Positions 8,714-17,996 of a stretch of 35,593 nt of DNA are shown one piece after another; position 1 is the first letter of the stretch; each line of letters starts with the position of its first letter. This stretch comes from Catellatospora sichuanensis (GTDB lineage: Bacteria; Actinomycetota; Actinomycetes; Mycobacteriales; Micromonosporaceae). The stretch lies in NCBI RefSeq assembly GCF_007483665.1, contig NZ_ML660195.1, forward strand, positions 1 through 35,593, given 5' to 3'. The notes under the pieces are model-generated. The model ran no database searches. It was not told the DNA's origin and saw only the letters and a list, made by a program, of their open reading frames with translations. The position numbers and the translations under genes were made by a program.

Positions 8714-9859
8714 TCACTTTCGCCGGGCCGGTCGCGACCTGGTCGTCCCCGGCCGCGATGGTCGGGGGCGATCAGGCCGAACTCTCGGCAGCAGGCGGGT
8801 GGCAGGCGCAGCGCGGCTGACGTCGCGGTCGGGGTCGTCCCCGTGGACCGGCAGGGGGGTGCTCGCCGCTGGCTCGTTGTCCCGCCGGCCTGCCGCCAAG
8901 CTCGCGGCGACGACGACGGCAAGCACCACGATGATCACAGCCAGGGACAGCGCGGTGGGCAGCTCGGGCACGGCTGGCCAGAGCCCGTGCGCCCAGTGGG
9001 ACACAAGTTTGAAGCCGATGAAGGCCAGGATCAGCGCCAGGCCGTGGTTGAGGTAGCGCAGCCGGTTCAGGGTGTTGTGCAGCACGAAGTACAGCGCCCT
9101 CAGCCCCAGCAGCGCGAACGCGTTGGTGACGAACACCAGGTATGGGTCTTGGGTCACGCCGTAGACCGCCGGCACCGAATCGACCGCGAATACCAAGTCG
9201 GTCATGAACACTGCTGCAACCACCAGCGCCATCGGCGTCAGCGCCCGCACCCCGTCGGCGCCGCGTACCGTCAGCCGCGTGCCGTGGTAGTCGGCGGTGA
9301 CCGGCATCAGCCGGCGTAGCAACCGCACGCTGCGCAGGCCGTCGACGGTTATCACATGCTCGTCGCCGCGTCGGGCCTCGCGCAGCACCTTGACCGCGGT
9401 AACCAGCAGCACCGCACCGAACAGCAGGAACGCCCAGGTGCCTGCCTGCAGCATCGCCGCGCCCGCGGCGATGAACACCGCGCGAAGCGCCAGAGCGCCT
9501 ACGATGCCGTACAGCAGCACGCGCTGCGCCAGCCTGGCTGGTACGGCGAACGCCGACAGCAGCAGCATGAACACGAACAGGTTGTCCACCGACAGTGACT
9601 TCTCCACCGCGTAGCCGGTGAAGAACTGCACCGCCGTGTCGGTGCCGAAATGCCACCAGGTGAGCACGCCGAAGGCAACTGGCAGCGCAAGATAGAACGC
9701 TGACCAGCCGACCGCCTCGCGCAGGCCGACCTCGTGCGGGCGGCGTGTGACAGCGAAATCACACGCGAGCAGTGCGACTAGGACCACGACGGTGGTCGCC
9801 CACATCTGCGGCGAGGCGATGGAGTCCAGGGAACCGGACACAGTGGCGGTTGAAGGCAT
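8714..9859 (-). CDS. TerC/Alx-family integral membrane protein
   Basis: A 381-residue TerC-family protein with about nine membrane helices. Conserved acidic motifs lie inside helices: EKSLSVDNLFVFMLLLSAF, FMTDLVFAVDSVPAVYGVTQ and TNAFALLGLRALYFVL. Family members (Alx, MeeF and the TerC of tellurite loci) are linked to manganese efflux and metallation of exported proteins. The ATG at 9859 is chosen because GGAG lies about 6 bases upstream and the first helix follows; the frame extends further upstream without support. The last 50 residues are a hydrophilic Arg/Pro-rich tail that may be unconserved read-on. No other tellurium-resistance genes are seen, so a general metal or stress role is more likely than tellurite resistance. 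Confidence 0.92.
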   Translation of the reverse strand: MPSTATVSGSLDSIASPQMWATTVVVLVALLACDFAVTRRPHEVGLREAVGWSAFYLALPVAFGVLTWWHFGTDTAVQFFTGYAVEKSLSVDNLFVFMLLLSAFAVPARLAQRVLLYGIVGALALRAVFIAAGAAMLQAGTWAFLLFGAVLLVTAVKVLREARRGDEHVITVDGLRSVRLLRRLMPVTADYHGTRLTVRGADGVRALTPMALVVAAVFMTDLVFAVDSVPAVYGVTQDPYLVFVTNAFALLGLRALYFVLHNTLNRLRYLNHGLALILAFIGFKLVSHWAHGLWPAVPELPTALSLAVIIVVLAVVVAASLAAGRRDNEPAASTPLPVHGDDPDRDVSRAAPATRLLPRVRPDRPRPSRPGTTRSRPARRK

Positions 9860-10284
9860 ATCGGCTCCGTAGGCGCGTTCGAGGTCTCCCTCACCCGCGG
9901 GCGGGCGGCCGTCCGAGGCCGGATCGCCGGTCCCGTGCTGTCCGGAGCGGCCCTTCCGAAGTACTCCCCTCAACGGTTCAAGCCTATCCGCGTAGCGGTG
10001 AATGCGACGGTTGCAGCCGGTGCTGCCGAGGTTGACCGCACGTCGGCGGCGCGAGACGCTGGAATCAGGAGCCGCAACGGGCTTCGGCGCGTCGGCTGGA
10101 GGTCGGCGATGTCCATCGAGGCACTACTGGGCATGGTCGTCAGTGCCGTGGCATTGCTGTCTCCGCCGTACCTGCCGCCGTGCGGCTGGCGTCACCGCCA
10201 CAGCTGATTTTGCGCTCACCGAAGCTAGACGCTGCAGGCCGCCAGCGAGCAAACTCTGCGAACGGCATGCCGAAGGGAGCGGCT
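9860..10284. other. Intergenic region between terC and the GyrI-like remnant
   Basis: The region should contain the terC promoter reading left. A short frame at 10109-10207 (listed separately) is the only possible gene. No further structure is evident. Confidence 0.35.
10109..10207 (+). CDS. Possible 32-residue membrane peptide
   Basis: The ATG at 10109 is preceded by GGAGG at 10098-10102 with ideal spacing. It opens a 32-residue frame beginning MSIEALLGMVVSAVALL, one hydrophobic helix, followed by PPYLPPCGWRHRHS. It could be a real small protein, the stub of a truncated membrane protein, or chance. There is no family match and no neighbour to support a function. Confidence 0.25.
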   Translation: MSIEALLGMVVSAVALLSPPYLPPCGWRHRHS

Positions 10285-10732
10285 GTGGACTACCCGGATC
10301 TTTGTCGAGACGCTGCCGCAGCAGACCGTCGCCTCGGTCCGCTGCCACGCGTGCCTGACCGCGCTCGACCACGACGTTGAAGCCGCGCTGAGGTCGATGT
10401 TGCATGACCTGACCGCCTCCGACGGCGAAGCAGCCGGCGAACCGTTCCTGATCATCCACGGCATCGACGGAATGCTCGCCACCGGCGCGAAGGGCGACGT
10501 GGAGATCTGTGTGCCCGTCGACCGCCCGCCTGCTGACGAGCACTTGCTGCTGACGCCTATGCCGGGCACGAGCGCGGCCGTGACGACCCACGACGGCGGC
10601 TGCCTGCGGCTGCCTGCGGCGTACGCGACGCTCGCCGAGTGGATCAGCGGCAACGGCAGGAAGCCTATCGCCCCTCCGCGGCAAAGCGCGTTTGGTGACG
10701 CCGCGGTCTGGCTGGCGTGGCCGATCCGGTGA
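10285..10732 (+). pseudogene. GyrI-like effector-binding domain protein, frameshifted
   Basis: A GTG at 10285, preceded by AAGGGAG at 10274-10279, opens VDYP. The reading then moves by one base (extra G in the CCCGG at about 10293-10297) into IFVETLPQQTVASVR, which continues open to 10732 with DVEICVPVDRPP, AAVTTHDGG and AAYATLAEWISGNGRKP. The last motifs match the GyrI-like/AraC-effector domain (two repeats that bind small hydrophobic ligands, often the sensor part of MerR or AraC regulators). In the long frame no ATG, GTG or TTG precedes 10396, so the intact product needs the frameshift undone. No DNA-binding domain is attached. It is either a real frameshift or a one-base sequencing error. 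Confidence 0.55.
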
Positions 10733-11112
10733 CGCCGACGCCGTAAGTGCCCGGGCCTCTCGTGTGGCGCCCCAGCAGAGGGCGGGGAGTCGGCAGCAGA
10801 GGGCGGGGAGTCGGGTGGCATGGTGCCCGTTACGCAGTCGTACCTGCAAGCAGGCACCTAACGCGCGCCAAGCGCCGGGATGCGTGCTCGGTCATCTTAC
10901 GTTCGTCGGTCTGCGGCGCATGTCGCTGTGGGGTGTTTGTCCCGTTCGGCGTCACGGCATCGTGGCCGAACCAGGTCCGGCCCAGGACGGTTCGGCATAC
11001 CCGGTGCGACGTGCGCAAACCCTGACGTCGTCACCTCCGCCGGGCAGCCGCCGGCGGGGTTTGCCTGCCGGGCGTCCGGGAACGTATCTACAACAGCCCG
11101 TGGAGGTCGGTC
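10733..11112. other. Intergenic region before the usp-acyltransferase pair
   Basis: No gene is recognised. It contains a perfect 21-bp tandem duplication (10773-10814, listed separately) and, at its end, GGAGG at 11102-11106 for the next gene. Confidence 0.4.
10773..10814. repeat. Perfect 21-bp tandem repeat, two copies
   Basis: The unit starts CAGCAGAGGGCGGGGAGT and occurs twice back to back at 10773-10793 and 10794-10814. It is too short for a minisatellite with a known role. Polymerase slippage is the simplest explanation; a duplicated binding site is possible. Confidence 0.85.
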
Positions 11113-11967
11113 ATGGACGTGATCGTTGTCGGGGTGGACGGATCAGAGCCGTCGCAGCGGGCTGTGCTGTGGGCGGCCGACGAGGCGGCATGGCGCGGCT
11201 GCGCGCTGAAGGTCGTGCTCGCCGTCGCCGAGCAGCGCGGTGGCTCTGCGCATCTGACCGCGGATCTGACGCCGCAGGCCACGCAGATCACCGACCGCGC
11301 CCGCGAACTGGCCCACACGAGCCATCCTGACCTCGACGTCGGCGGTGCCCCCGTTGTAGGTCACCCGGCCAAGGTGCTGGTCGACGAATCAGAAGGCGCC
11401 GACCTGGTCGTGGTCGGCAGCCGCGGACACGGCGGCTTCCACGACATGCTGCTCGGCTCGACCAGCCTGCACGCCGCCATGCACGCCCACTGCCCGGTGG
11501 CCGTGGTCCGTCGCCCGAGCGGGGCGGGCCATGATCGTGCCCCGGTCGTCGTCGGGGTTGACGGCTCCGCCTCGTCGCAGGCCGCGGCAGAGCTCGCCGC
11601 GTACGAGGCCGACCTGCGCGGCGCGCCGCTGACGGTGCTGCACGCGTGGCCATCGGGCGCCGACGAGGCGCTGGGTCCGTGGGCGCTGGTCGGCCAGACC
11701 GGTGTCCTGGATGCCGAACCGGCTGGCGTGGCCGAGGAAGCGGCAGCCGCCGTCCGCGCTGTGTACGTGCAGGCCGAGGTCACCGCGCGCACGGTCCGCC
11801 GGAGGCCGGCGGGTGCGCTGCTGGCCGAGTCGAAGCGCGCGTGCCTGGTCGTGGTCGGCTGCCGCGGCCACGGCGGTTTCGCCGGGCTGCTGCTCGGCTC
11901 GGTGAGCCAGGCGCTGGTACACCACGCGGGCTGCCCGGTACTAGTCAACCATCGCCATGACACGTGA
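11113..11967 (+). CDS. Tandem-domain universal stress protein
   Basis: A 284-residue protein with two Usp domains (about 1-133 and 141-280). Each has the beta1 motif VGVDGS and the ATP-site signature G-x2-G-x9-G-S/T: GSRGHGGFHDMLLGSTS in the first and GCRGHGGFAGLLLGSVS in the second, so both should bind ATP. The start ATG follows GGAGG by 6 bases. In mycobacteria, tandem Usps of this type (such as Rv2005c) are induced by hypoxia and affect growth arrest. The stop overlaps the next gene, forming a two-gene operon. The second domain ends SQALVHHAGCPVLV, the same ending seen in the Usp fossils of this window. Confidence 0.95.
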   Translation: MDVIVVGVDGSEPSQRAVLWAADEAAWRGCALKVVLAVAEQRGGSAHLTADLTPQATQITDRARELAHTSHPDLDVGGAPVVGHPAKVLVDESEGADLVVVGSRGHGGFHDMLLGSTSLHAAMHAHCPVAVVRRPSGAGHDRAPVVVGVDGSASSQAAAELAAYEADLRGAPLTVLHAWPSGADEALGPWALVGQTGVLDAEPAGVAEEAAAAVRAVYVQAEVTARTVRRRPAGALLAESKRACLVVVGCRGHGGFAGLLLGSVSQALVHHAGCPVLVNHRHDT

Positions 11968-13369
11968 CATGACCGCACCGCGACTGCGGGAGCTGCGCGA
12001 CCTGGCCGCGGCGACCCCGCAGCGGCGTGTGCGGTACGTCGACCTGCTGCGGGCCGTGGCCATCACCGCCGTGGTCGTCGGGCACTGGCTGGCGGTCGTG
12101 GTGGTCGCCGACGAGCGGGGCCTGCACGGGCACACCCTGCTGGCCGACCTGCCCTGGACGCATGCGCTGACCTGGCTGTTTCAGGTGATACCGGTGTTCT
12201 TCCTGGTCGGCGGGTTCGCCAACGCCGCGTCGCTGCACCGGTGGCGCGAGCGCGGCGCCGCCGTCACTGGCTGGCTACTGGCGCGCAGCGCCCGACTGGT
12301 GTCGCCCACGACGGTGCTGCTGGCAACGCTGTGCGGCGCTGCGGCGCTGGCGCGCCTGGCGGGCGCGGACCCGGTCCTGGTCGCGACTGCGGTGTGGCTG
12401 GCCGCGATTCCGCTGTGGTTCCTGGCCGCCTATCTCGCGCTGATCCTACTGACCCCGCCGCTTTACGCCACATACCAGCGAATGGGTGTGTGGCTGCCGG
12501 TGCTGCTGGCGGGGCTCGTCGCGGCGGGCGACGCCGTCAGGTGGCACAGTCCGGGCTCGGCGCTTCCGTTCGCGAACTTTCTGCTCGCCCCGCTGGTCGC
12601 CTACACCGCAGGGTTCGCGTGGCAGGCCGGGCATCTGCCGTCGCGTCCTTGCGCCTGCGCGACAGTACTGGTGGGCGGGCTGGGGGCGCTGCTGCTACTC
12701 ACCGTCGCCGGCCCCTACCCGGTCAGCATGATCAACGTGCCGGGCGCGGTGGTGCAGAACTCGTCCCCGCCCACCGTGGCGCTGCTGGCGCTGGCGAGCG
12801 CGCAGCTGGGCCTGGTGCTGCTGCTGTATGAGCGGGGCGAGCGGCTGCTGCGCGAGCGTGCCCGCGTTTGGGTTGCGGTCGTCGCTGCCAACACGGTGAT
12901 CATGACTGTGTTCCTGTGGCACATGAGCGCCGTCGTGCTGGTCGTGCTGGCGCTGTACGCCACCGGTGTCCTGCCGGCCGCCCCGCCCGGTACGGCGTCG
13001 TGGCTGCTGACCCGCCTGCCGTGGCTGGCTCTGCTGTCGGTGATGCTGGCCGGGCTGGTGGCCGTGTTCGGCCGCTTCGAAACCATCCCGGCACCGCGCC
13101 TGGCCACGCAGCGCGGCCTGGCGACGCCCGGCCTGCCGGGCAGTCCGGCAAAATGGACAGCGGCGGTGATTTTTGGATATGCCGCGACAGCGTTGGGTTT
13201 GGCGGGCATCGCCTCGGCGGGTCGCGTCGACCACGGCCTGTTCGGCCTGGCGACCGTCCCGGTGCTGGTGTTCTTCGCTGGCGCGGCGCTGCTGCGCACG
13301 GCACGCGCGGCAGGCGGCCCCGTGTCGCGGCTCGGGCAGGGCGACATCGGGCCCGTTTCCGGGCGGTAG
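11957..13369 (+). CDS. Membrane acyltransferase, acyltransferase-3 family
   Basis: About 470 residues with ten or more predicted helices. The N-terminus has the hallmark RYVDLLRAVAITAVVVGHWL, containing the Arg and His conserved in acyltransferase-3 (OafA/NodX-like) proteins, and FFLVGGFANA. These enzymes acylate extracellular sugars or lipids using cytoplasmic acyl donors. The start is either ATG 11957, overlapping the Usp gene by 11 bp, or ATG 11969, just after the Usp stop; neither has a strong ribosome site, consistent with translational coupling. The acceptor is unknown. Given the trehalose genes nearby, acylation of a trehalose-type glycolipid is conceivable, but that is speculation. 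Confidence 0.85.
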   Translation: MTRDMTAPRLRELRDLAAATPQRRVRYVDLLRAVAITAVVVGHWLAVVVVADERGLHGHTLLADLPWTHALTWLFQVIPVFFLVGGFANAASLHRWRERGAAVTGWLLARSARLVSPTTVLLATLCGAAALARLAGADPVLVATAVWLAAIPLWFLAAYLALILLTPPLYATYQRMGVWLPVLLAGLVAAGDAVRWHSPGSALPFANFLLAPLVAYTAGFAWQAGHLPSRPCACATVLVGGLGALLLLTVAGPYPVSMINVPGAVVQNSSPPTVALLALASAQLGLVLLLYERGERLLRERARVWVAVVAANTVIMTVFLWHMSAVVLVVLALYATGVLPAAPPGTASWLLTRLPWLALLSVMLAGLVAVFGRFETIPAPRLATQRGLATPGLPGSPAKWTAAVIFGYAATALGLAGIASAGRVDHGLFGLATVPVLVFFAGAALLRTARAAGGPVSRLGQGDIGPVSGR

Positions 13370-13525
13370 CGGTTGGCTGGGTTCGGGAATCCGGCTCCTC
13401 GAACCCACACACCATCTGCCGTCGCCGGCACGTGCGAGCGGACAGCTAAAGGCAACCGATGGCGTCTACGAACGGTTCGTCGTCGTCGCCGTTCGCGTCG
13501 CGGGCCACCTCGGATCCCGGTCGGC

Positions 13526-14365
13526 TCATGAAGGCGAGCCGTTTGCGGGCCCCGATGAGGACGCTTGATCTGCTGGTGTGCCGCCGCGGTCCGGCTCGGC
13601 CGGCGGCACCGCGCCACGCACGCATTCCATGAACCGCATGACCTCGACCGGCAGCGGAAACACCAGGGTCGCGTTGCGCTCAGCGGCGAACTCCGACATC
13701 GTCGACAGTGTACGCAGCTGCATCGCGGCGGGGTGGGCCTCGATGACGTCGGCAGCGCGCCCGAGGTTGGCGGCGGCCTCGTACTCGCCGAGAGCGTGGA
13801 TGACCTTGGCGCGGCGGTCGCGTTCCGCTTCGGCCTGCGCGGCCATGGCCCGGCGCATCGTATCGGGCAGCTCGACGTCCTTGACCTCGACGAGGGTGAC
13901 CTTAACGCCCCAGGGGTCGGTGACGGCGTCGACGATCTGCTGCAGCTTCTGGTTGATCTCGTCGCGTTTGGTGAGCAGGTCGTCGAGGTCGACCTGGCCA
14001 AGAATGCTGCGCAGGGTCGTCTGCGCGATCTGTGACGTGCCAAGGATGTAGTCCTCGATGGCGATGACGGCGTGGATCGGGTCGACGACGTTGAAGTAGG
14101 TGACGGCGTTGACCCGGACCGTGACGTTGTCCTTGGTGATGACGTCCTGCGGCGGGATGTCCATGGTGACGGTGCGCAGGGACACCTTCACCATGCGGTC
14201 GACGACCGGGATGATGAAGAACAGGCCCGGGCCTTTCGCGCCGATCACCCGGCCCAGGCGGAAGATGACGCCGCGCTCGTATTCGGGCACGATGCGCACC
14301 GAGGCCCACAGCAGCAGCAGGGCGACGACGGCGGCGATGACGGCGGCGATGAGCGTGTCGGACAT
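13526..14365 (-). CDS. Slipin/stomatin-like SPFH-domain membrane protein
   Basis: A 279-residue protein: N-terminal membrane hairpin or helix (5-25), then an SPFH/band-7 domain with stomatin-specific features ([57 protein letters not shown]). A helical region rich in [13 protein letters not shown] sequence follows, as in oligomerising slipins. It starts one base after the nfeD stop, so the two form an operon in the usual nfeD-first order. In archaeal PH1510/PH1511 the NfeD protease cleaves the stomatin C-terminus. The family organises membrane microdomains, and a role in membrane stress is likely. The last 35 residues are a low-complexity tail. Confidence 0.93.
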   Translation of the reverse strand: MSDTLIAAVIAAVVALLLLWASVRIVPEYERGVIFRLGRVIGAKGPGLFFIIPVVDRMVKVSLRTVTMDIPPQDVITKDNVTVRVNAVTYFNVVDPIHAVIAIEDYILGTSQIAQTTLRSILGQVDLDDLLTKRDEINQKLQQIVDAVTDPWGVKVTLVEVKDVELPDTMRRAMAAQAEAERDRRAKVIHALGEYEAAANLGRAADVIEAHPAAMQLRTLSTMSEFAAERNATLVFPLPVEVMRFMECVRGAVPPAEPDRGGTPADQASSSGPANGSPS

Positions 14366-14366
14366 G

Positions 14367-15668
14367 TCAGCCTCCTTCGCCGGGCGGGGTGCCGTCCGGT
14401 TCGACCAGCAGGGTGAGCCCGTCGGCGCCGGTGACGCGGACGGTCTGCCCCGCAGTCAGCGGTACGCCGGCGCGCAGTTGCCACCAGGCGCCGTCGACGA
14501 ATGCGGTGCCGGTGGTGCCCTGGCTGGCCGCCACGGTCGCGGGGCGGCCCGTCAACGCCGCCGTGCCGCTGAGCGGTGGGCTGCTGCGGGCACGCCAGGC
14601 GATCCGCCCGGCCACTATGGATCCGGCGCCGACCAGGACCGCGGTGGGCAGGAACACGGCCGGGTTGACCCGGGCCGGGTCTTCGAACAGCAGCAGCCCG
14701 GCCAGGGCCAGAGAGATCGCGCCGCCGGCGGCGAACACGCCGACCCCCGGGGTGAGCACCTCGGCCAGGAACAGGCCCGCGGCCAGCGCAAGCAGCACCA
14801 GCCCCGCGACGTTGACCGGCAGCACGCTCAGCCCGACGAAGCCCAGCACCAGCAGGATCACGCCGATGACACCGCCCAGGCCCATGCCGGGGGTGGCGAG
14901 CTCGTAGACCACGGCCAGGGTGCCGATGGACAGGAACAGGAACGCCAGGTTCGGGTCGGCGAGGATCTGCAGCAGCCGCCGCGCGCCGCTGATGTCGTAG
15001 TCGCTGGTCGTCGCGGCGGCGGTGGCCAGCGTGACGGTGCTGCCGTCGGCGAGGGTGACCGGGCGGCCGTCGATGGCCTGCAGCAGCTCGGCCCGGTTCG
15101 CGGCGATCAGGTCGATCACGCCGAGTTGTTCGGCCTGCTGGGCGGGGACGGCCTTGCCCTGGCGTACGGCGTCGGCGGCGAACTGCTGGTCCCGGCCGCG
15201 CAGCCCGGCGATCGACTGGGCGTAGGCCGCGAAGTCGTTGATGATCTTGTCGCCGGCGGGTTCGCCGGTCTGCGCGTTGACCGGGGTCGCCGCGCCGATC
15301 GTCGTTCCCGGAGCCATCGCGGCGACGTGAGCCGCCATCGTGATGATCGCTCCGGCCGACGCGGCGCGGGCCCCGGACGGCTCGACGTATACGATCACCG
15401 GCACGCGGGCGGACAGCAAGTCACGCACGATGGCGCGCATCGCCGGGTCCAGTCCGCCCGGCGTGTCCAACTCCACGAGCAGCGCCTCGCTGCCGCGGTC
15501 GACGGCAGCGGCCACGGCGTCGCCGACGTGGTCAGCGATCACTGGTGTGATGACACCCTCGACCCGGGTCACCAGAACGACGGGTGTCTGCCCGGCCGCC
15601 GGCTGCGCGCCGACGGCTACGGCGAACGCCACGGCGAGCAGCGCCCACACGCGCAACACCCAAGTCAC
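14367..15668 (-). CDS. NfeD-family membrane serine protease (ClpP class)
   Basis: A 433-residue full-length NfeD. A signal peptide (about 1-26, ending PAAG) precedes a ClpP/SppA-like protease domain. The nucleophile is Ser104 ([10 protein letters not shown]) and the probable base is Lys141, spaced as in PH1510 (Ser97/Lys138), and LDTPGGL is present. Four to five membrane helices (about 235-360) follow, then a C-terminal soluble OB-fold NfeD domain (about 375-430, [14 protein letters not shown]). The GTG start at 15668 is supported by GGAGGGAGG about 5 bases upstream. It sits directly before the slipin gene. The pair probably handles processing of membrane proteins or of the slipin itself. All key residues are present. 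Confidence 0.93.
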   Translation of the reverse strand: MTWVLRVWALLAVAFAVAVGAQPAAGQTPVVLVTRVEGVITPVIADHVGDAVAAAVDRGSEALLVELDTPGGLDPAMRAIVRDLLSARVPVIVYVEPSGARAASAGAIITMAAHVAAMAPGTTIGAATPVNAQTGEPAGDKIINDFAAYAQSIAGLRGRDQQFAADAVRQGKAVPAQQAEQLGVIDLIAANRAELLQAIDGRPVTLADGSTVTLATAAATTSDYDISGARRLLQILADPNLAFLFLSIGTLAVVYELATPGMGLGGVIGVILLVLGFVGLSVLPVNVAGLVLLALAAGLFLAEVLTPGVGVFAAGGAISLALAGLLLFEDPARVNPAVFLPTAVLVGAGSIVAGRIAWRARSSPPLSGTAALTGRPATVAASQGTTGTAFVDGAWWQLRAGVPLTAGQTVRVTGADGLTLLVEPDGTPPGEGG

Positions 15669-15914
15669 GGTACCTCCCTCCCGCGCCGCCACGGCGGCGG
15701 TGGAAGTGCTCCGCCAAACCGGACTACCCCTAGAAAATCCTGGCCAAACGCCAAAACGGTGTGCGGAGGGGTCTTGATCCCGGACAACTCCGGCACGCGG
15801 CAATTTCCGCGCGGCCTCGTAGGCGAGCTGTTCAGAGCCGAAAGCCCACCATTGCCGCATCGTCATCGGCCACGCCGGTGGCCGGCTGTCGGCGGCGTAG
15901 CTGCTCGCCCCTGG

Positions 15915-16060
15915 CAGCGCGGGGACCGGCTGGCCGTCATAGGCACCCGCGGCCGCGGCGGCTTCACCGGCCTGTTGCTGGCTCGGTCAGCCAGACCCTG
16001 CTGCACCACGCCGCTTGCCCGGCGCTCATCACGCACCACCCACGGCTGCCCGGCGGCGAA
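15915..16060 (+). pseudogene. Universal stress protein remnant, frameshifted
   Basis: The plus strand reads DRLAVIGTRGRGGFTGLLLA, the Usp ATP-binding loop, then loses one base and continues in another frame as GSVSQTLLHHAACPALITHH. Restoring one G at about 15980 joins them into the standard end of a Usp second domain (compare GARGRGGFAGLLLGSVSQQL in the gene at 16867-17742). No upstream Usp sequence is recognisable. It is the second Usp fossil in the window. Confidence 0.7.
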
Positions 16061-16726
16061 CAGCGCCCTGGCGATGCACCGCACCAGCCAGGGCTGACCG
16101 CGGGGACCAGAGGTGGACCAACTTGACGGAATTCATGGCAATGCTGGAAGAACGGCCACACAGCACCACCCCGGCGGTTCGCCATACCGGTCATAATGCA
16201 CTCCCAGGCGATCGCGGCCCTGCCGTGGAACTCGCCGTGGTGCATCCCTGCCAAGCTCCACCTGGTTGCGACCGCGTCCCCTCGGCCAGCTGACCCTCGA
16301 CGGTGAACCGGAACTCGAACCCGCGGCGGTGCCTTCCGGACCGCGTGCAGGGCTTTAAGACTCCAGGGTCATGTCTCATCGCCGATTCCGGCGATTGCCC
16401 GACGGCACCGCCCGCAATGTCGAGGTGCCGCTCCGCGGCGATTGGTCGGTTACTGTAAATATATGTCCCATTTAGTAGCATTTGAAGGTGTTGACCGGCG
16501 GACAGCGAAGCCTGCTGGTGACGCGCATGCAGTGACGATCGGCGAAGTCAGGTCGTCCTGCGGCCAAACGATGATCATCTTCACGAAGGATCCCTGGCCG
16601 GTCTCTGGCGCGCGATGGCCCGTGGGCCGCCATCCATGCGGTGCATGCGCCGGGCACGTGTACGCCTCGGAACCACGGCGTCACGGTGATCCTGCGGTAG
16701 GGACATGACCTGTCGCGGTAGTTGCG

Positions 16727-16754
16727 CCGACCGACCGACCGACCGACCGACCGA
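16727..16754. repeat. Tetranucleotide run (CCGA)7
   Basis: Seven perfect tandem CCGA units. The run is non-coding and about 110 bp beyond the 3' end of the minus-strand Usp gene. Such a tract can vary in copy number by slippage, but I see no reading frame or promoter that it would switch. Confidence 0.9.
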
Positions 16755-16866
16755 CCGGCCTGGCGGCCGCGGCTCGACCTCAACGAGAGCGGCAGGCCCG
16801 GCCGAGGCCGAAACGCGTGTTGCGAACCAGACTCGCGGCGCAGCCGAATGTGGCTGACGCTCGTGG

Positions 16867-17742
16867 TCATGCCGAGCCGGCGCGGCGAGCGTGCCGGACG
16901 ACCAGCACCGGGCACGCGGCATGGTGCAGCAACTGCTGGCTGACCGACCCCAGCAGCAGCCCGGCGAATCCGCCACGTCCACGCGCGCCGACAACCACGA
17001 GCTGAGCCTGCCCGCTGAGATCCACCAGTGTCCGCGCGACCGGCCCGGCCCGCACCTCCTGCCGTACCGGCACGTCCGGGTGGCGCTGTCGACAACTACC
17101 GCAGGCCGTGTCGATCAGGTCGCGCTCATCGGCCAATTCGCTGGCATAGGACTCGGGCACGGGCGGAATCCCGGTCTGCGGCTCATGCCACACCCGCACC
17201 GCCAGCAACTCGCACCTGCGCTGGTCCGCCTCGGCGAACGCCGCAGCGACGGCGCCAGCAGCCCCTGGGGAGCCGTCCACGCCGAGCACCACGGGTCCGG
17301 TCCGGTTGTCATCGCCCCGCACCACGAGCACGGGCGTCTCGATGTGGGAAGTCACGTGCACGGCCACAGACCCGAGCAGCAGGCCGCTGAACCCGCCAAG
17401 CCCGCGGTCACCGAGGACCAGCAGGCTGGCGTTACGGGCCGCATGGAGCAGGACACCGGATGCCCCACCGGTGACCAGGTCGGTGCTCACGGCAACGGTC
17501 GCGTCGGTCGCCGCGGCCGTGTCGGCGGCCTGCGCCAGAGCCCGTTCGGCATCGTGCCGCAGGCCGCCTTCGGGTACCGAGGGCGGCGCGCCGACGTTGA
17601 CATGCATCAGGGGCCAGATGAACGCGTGGACGATGCGCAGACTCACGCCCCGCCAGGCCGCTTCGCGAGTCGCCATCCGCACGGCGGCCAACGCCTGGGC
17701 CGAACCGTCGACACCGGCCACCACCGGGGCTAGATCTGTCAT
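16867..17742 (-). CDS. Tandem-domain universal stress protein
   Basis: A 291-residue double Usp, the second intact copy in the window. Domain 1 (about 5-145) has VVAGVDGS and a loop starting GDRGLGGFSGLLLGS; domain 2 (about 152-285) has VVLGVDGS and GARGRGGFAGLLLGSVSQ. Both fit the ATP-binding signature. The start at 17742 is chosen because GGGAGG lies just upstream; the frame opens 8 codons earlier without a site. It is transcribed away from the CBS/GH15 operon, sharing an intergenic region of about 250 bp. A stress-responsive ATP-dependent role is inferred from the family. Confidence 0.95.
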   Translation of the reverse strand: MTDLAPVVAGVDGSAQALAAVRMATREAAWRGVSLRIVHAFIWPLMHVNVGAPPSVPEGGLRHDAERALAQAADTAAATDATVAVSTDLVTGGASGVLLHAARNASLLVLGDRGLGGFSGLLLGSVAVHVTSHIETPVLVVRGDDNRTGPVVLGVDGSPGAAGAVAAAFAEADQRRCELLAVRVWHEPQTGIPPVPESYASELADERDLIDTACGSCRQRHPDVPVRQEVRAGPVARTLVDLSGQAQLVVVGARGRGGFAGLLLGSVSQQLLHHAACPVLVVRHARRAGSA

Positions 17743-17996
17743 CGCCCACCTCCCGCCACCATCCATTATCTGTCGATATACACGGGTTCCACGGGAAGCC
17801 GGTCTGTGGGCGCCCCAGCGCTTTCAGTACCTGAACCAGCCGACCGTTAGCCGGCCGGGGTTTGATCATGCGCGTGCAGGCGCCTACGTGGTCGCCGGAG
17901 TCCCCGATGCCTGCCAAGAAGGCCCCGCGCTGCGATATCGTTGCTGTTGGAGCGCCGGGAAGTCTGGTCGGCATCGTGACCCGCCGATACTGGGGG

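Larger units (their letters stand above)
15669..16866. other. 1.2-kb region without an intact gene
   Basis: It lies between the convergent 3' end of the Usp gene at 16867 and the nfeD 5' end. It holds a Usp fossil (15915-16060), a relatively AT-rich patch at 16447-16490 (TACTGTAAATATATG, possible promoter-like DNA with no gene that uses it), and a (CCGA)7 run at 16727-16754. The remaining frames are GC artefacts. Confidence 0.45.

Noticed and set aside
8714..9859. Tellurite-resistance operon
   Set aside because: Only a TerC-family gene is present. No terABDEF or TerD-type genes are nearby, so the call is kept at family level.
12715..14043. 442-codon minus-strand frame spanning the acyltransferase and slipin ends
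   Set aside because: It overlaps real genes on both sides and has a Ser/Arg/Pro-rich random composition.
14100..16097. 665-codon open frame on the plus strand
   Set aside because: It is antisense to nfeD and slipin, which have full domain signatures. The product is a Gly/Arg/Asp-rich artefact of GC-rich third positions.
16447..16490. DosR-type binding box in the AT-rich patch
   Set aside because: GGGACATATATTTAC on the minus strand lacks the symmetric GTCCC half, and no gene starts at a suitable distance.
16727..16754. (CCGA)7 as replication iterons or a CRISPR-like array
   Set aside because: The unit is only 4 bp, with no spacers, Rep gene or cas genes.
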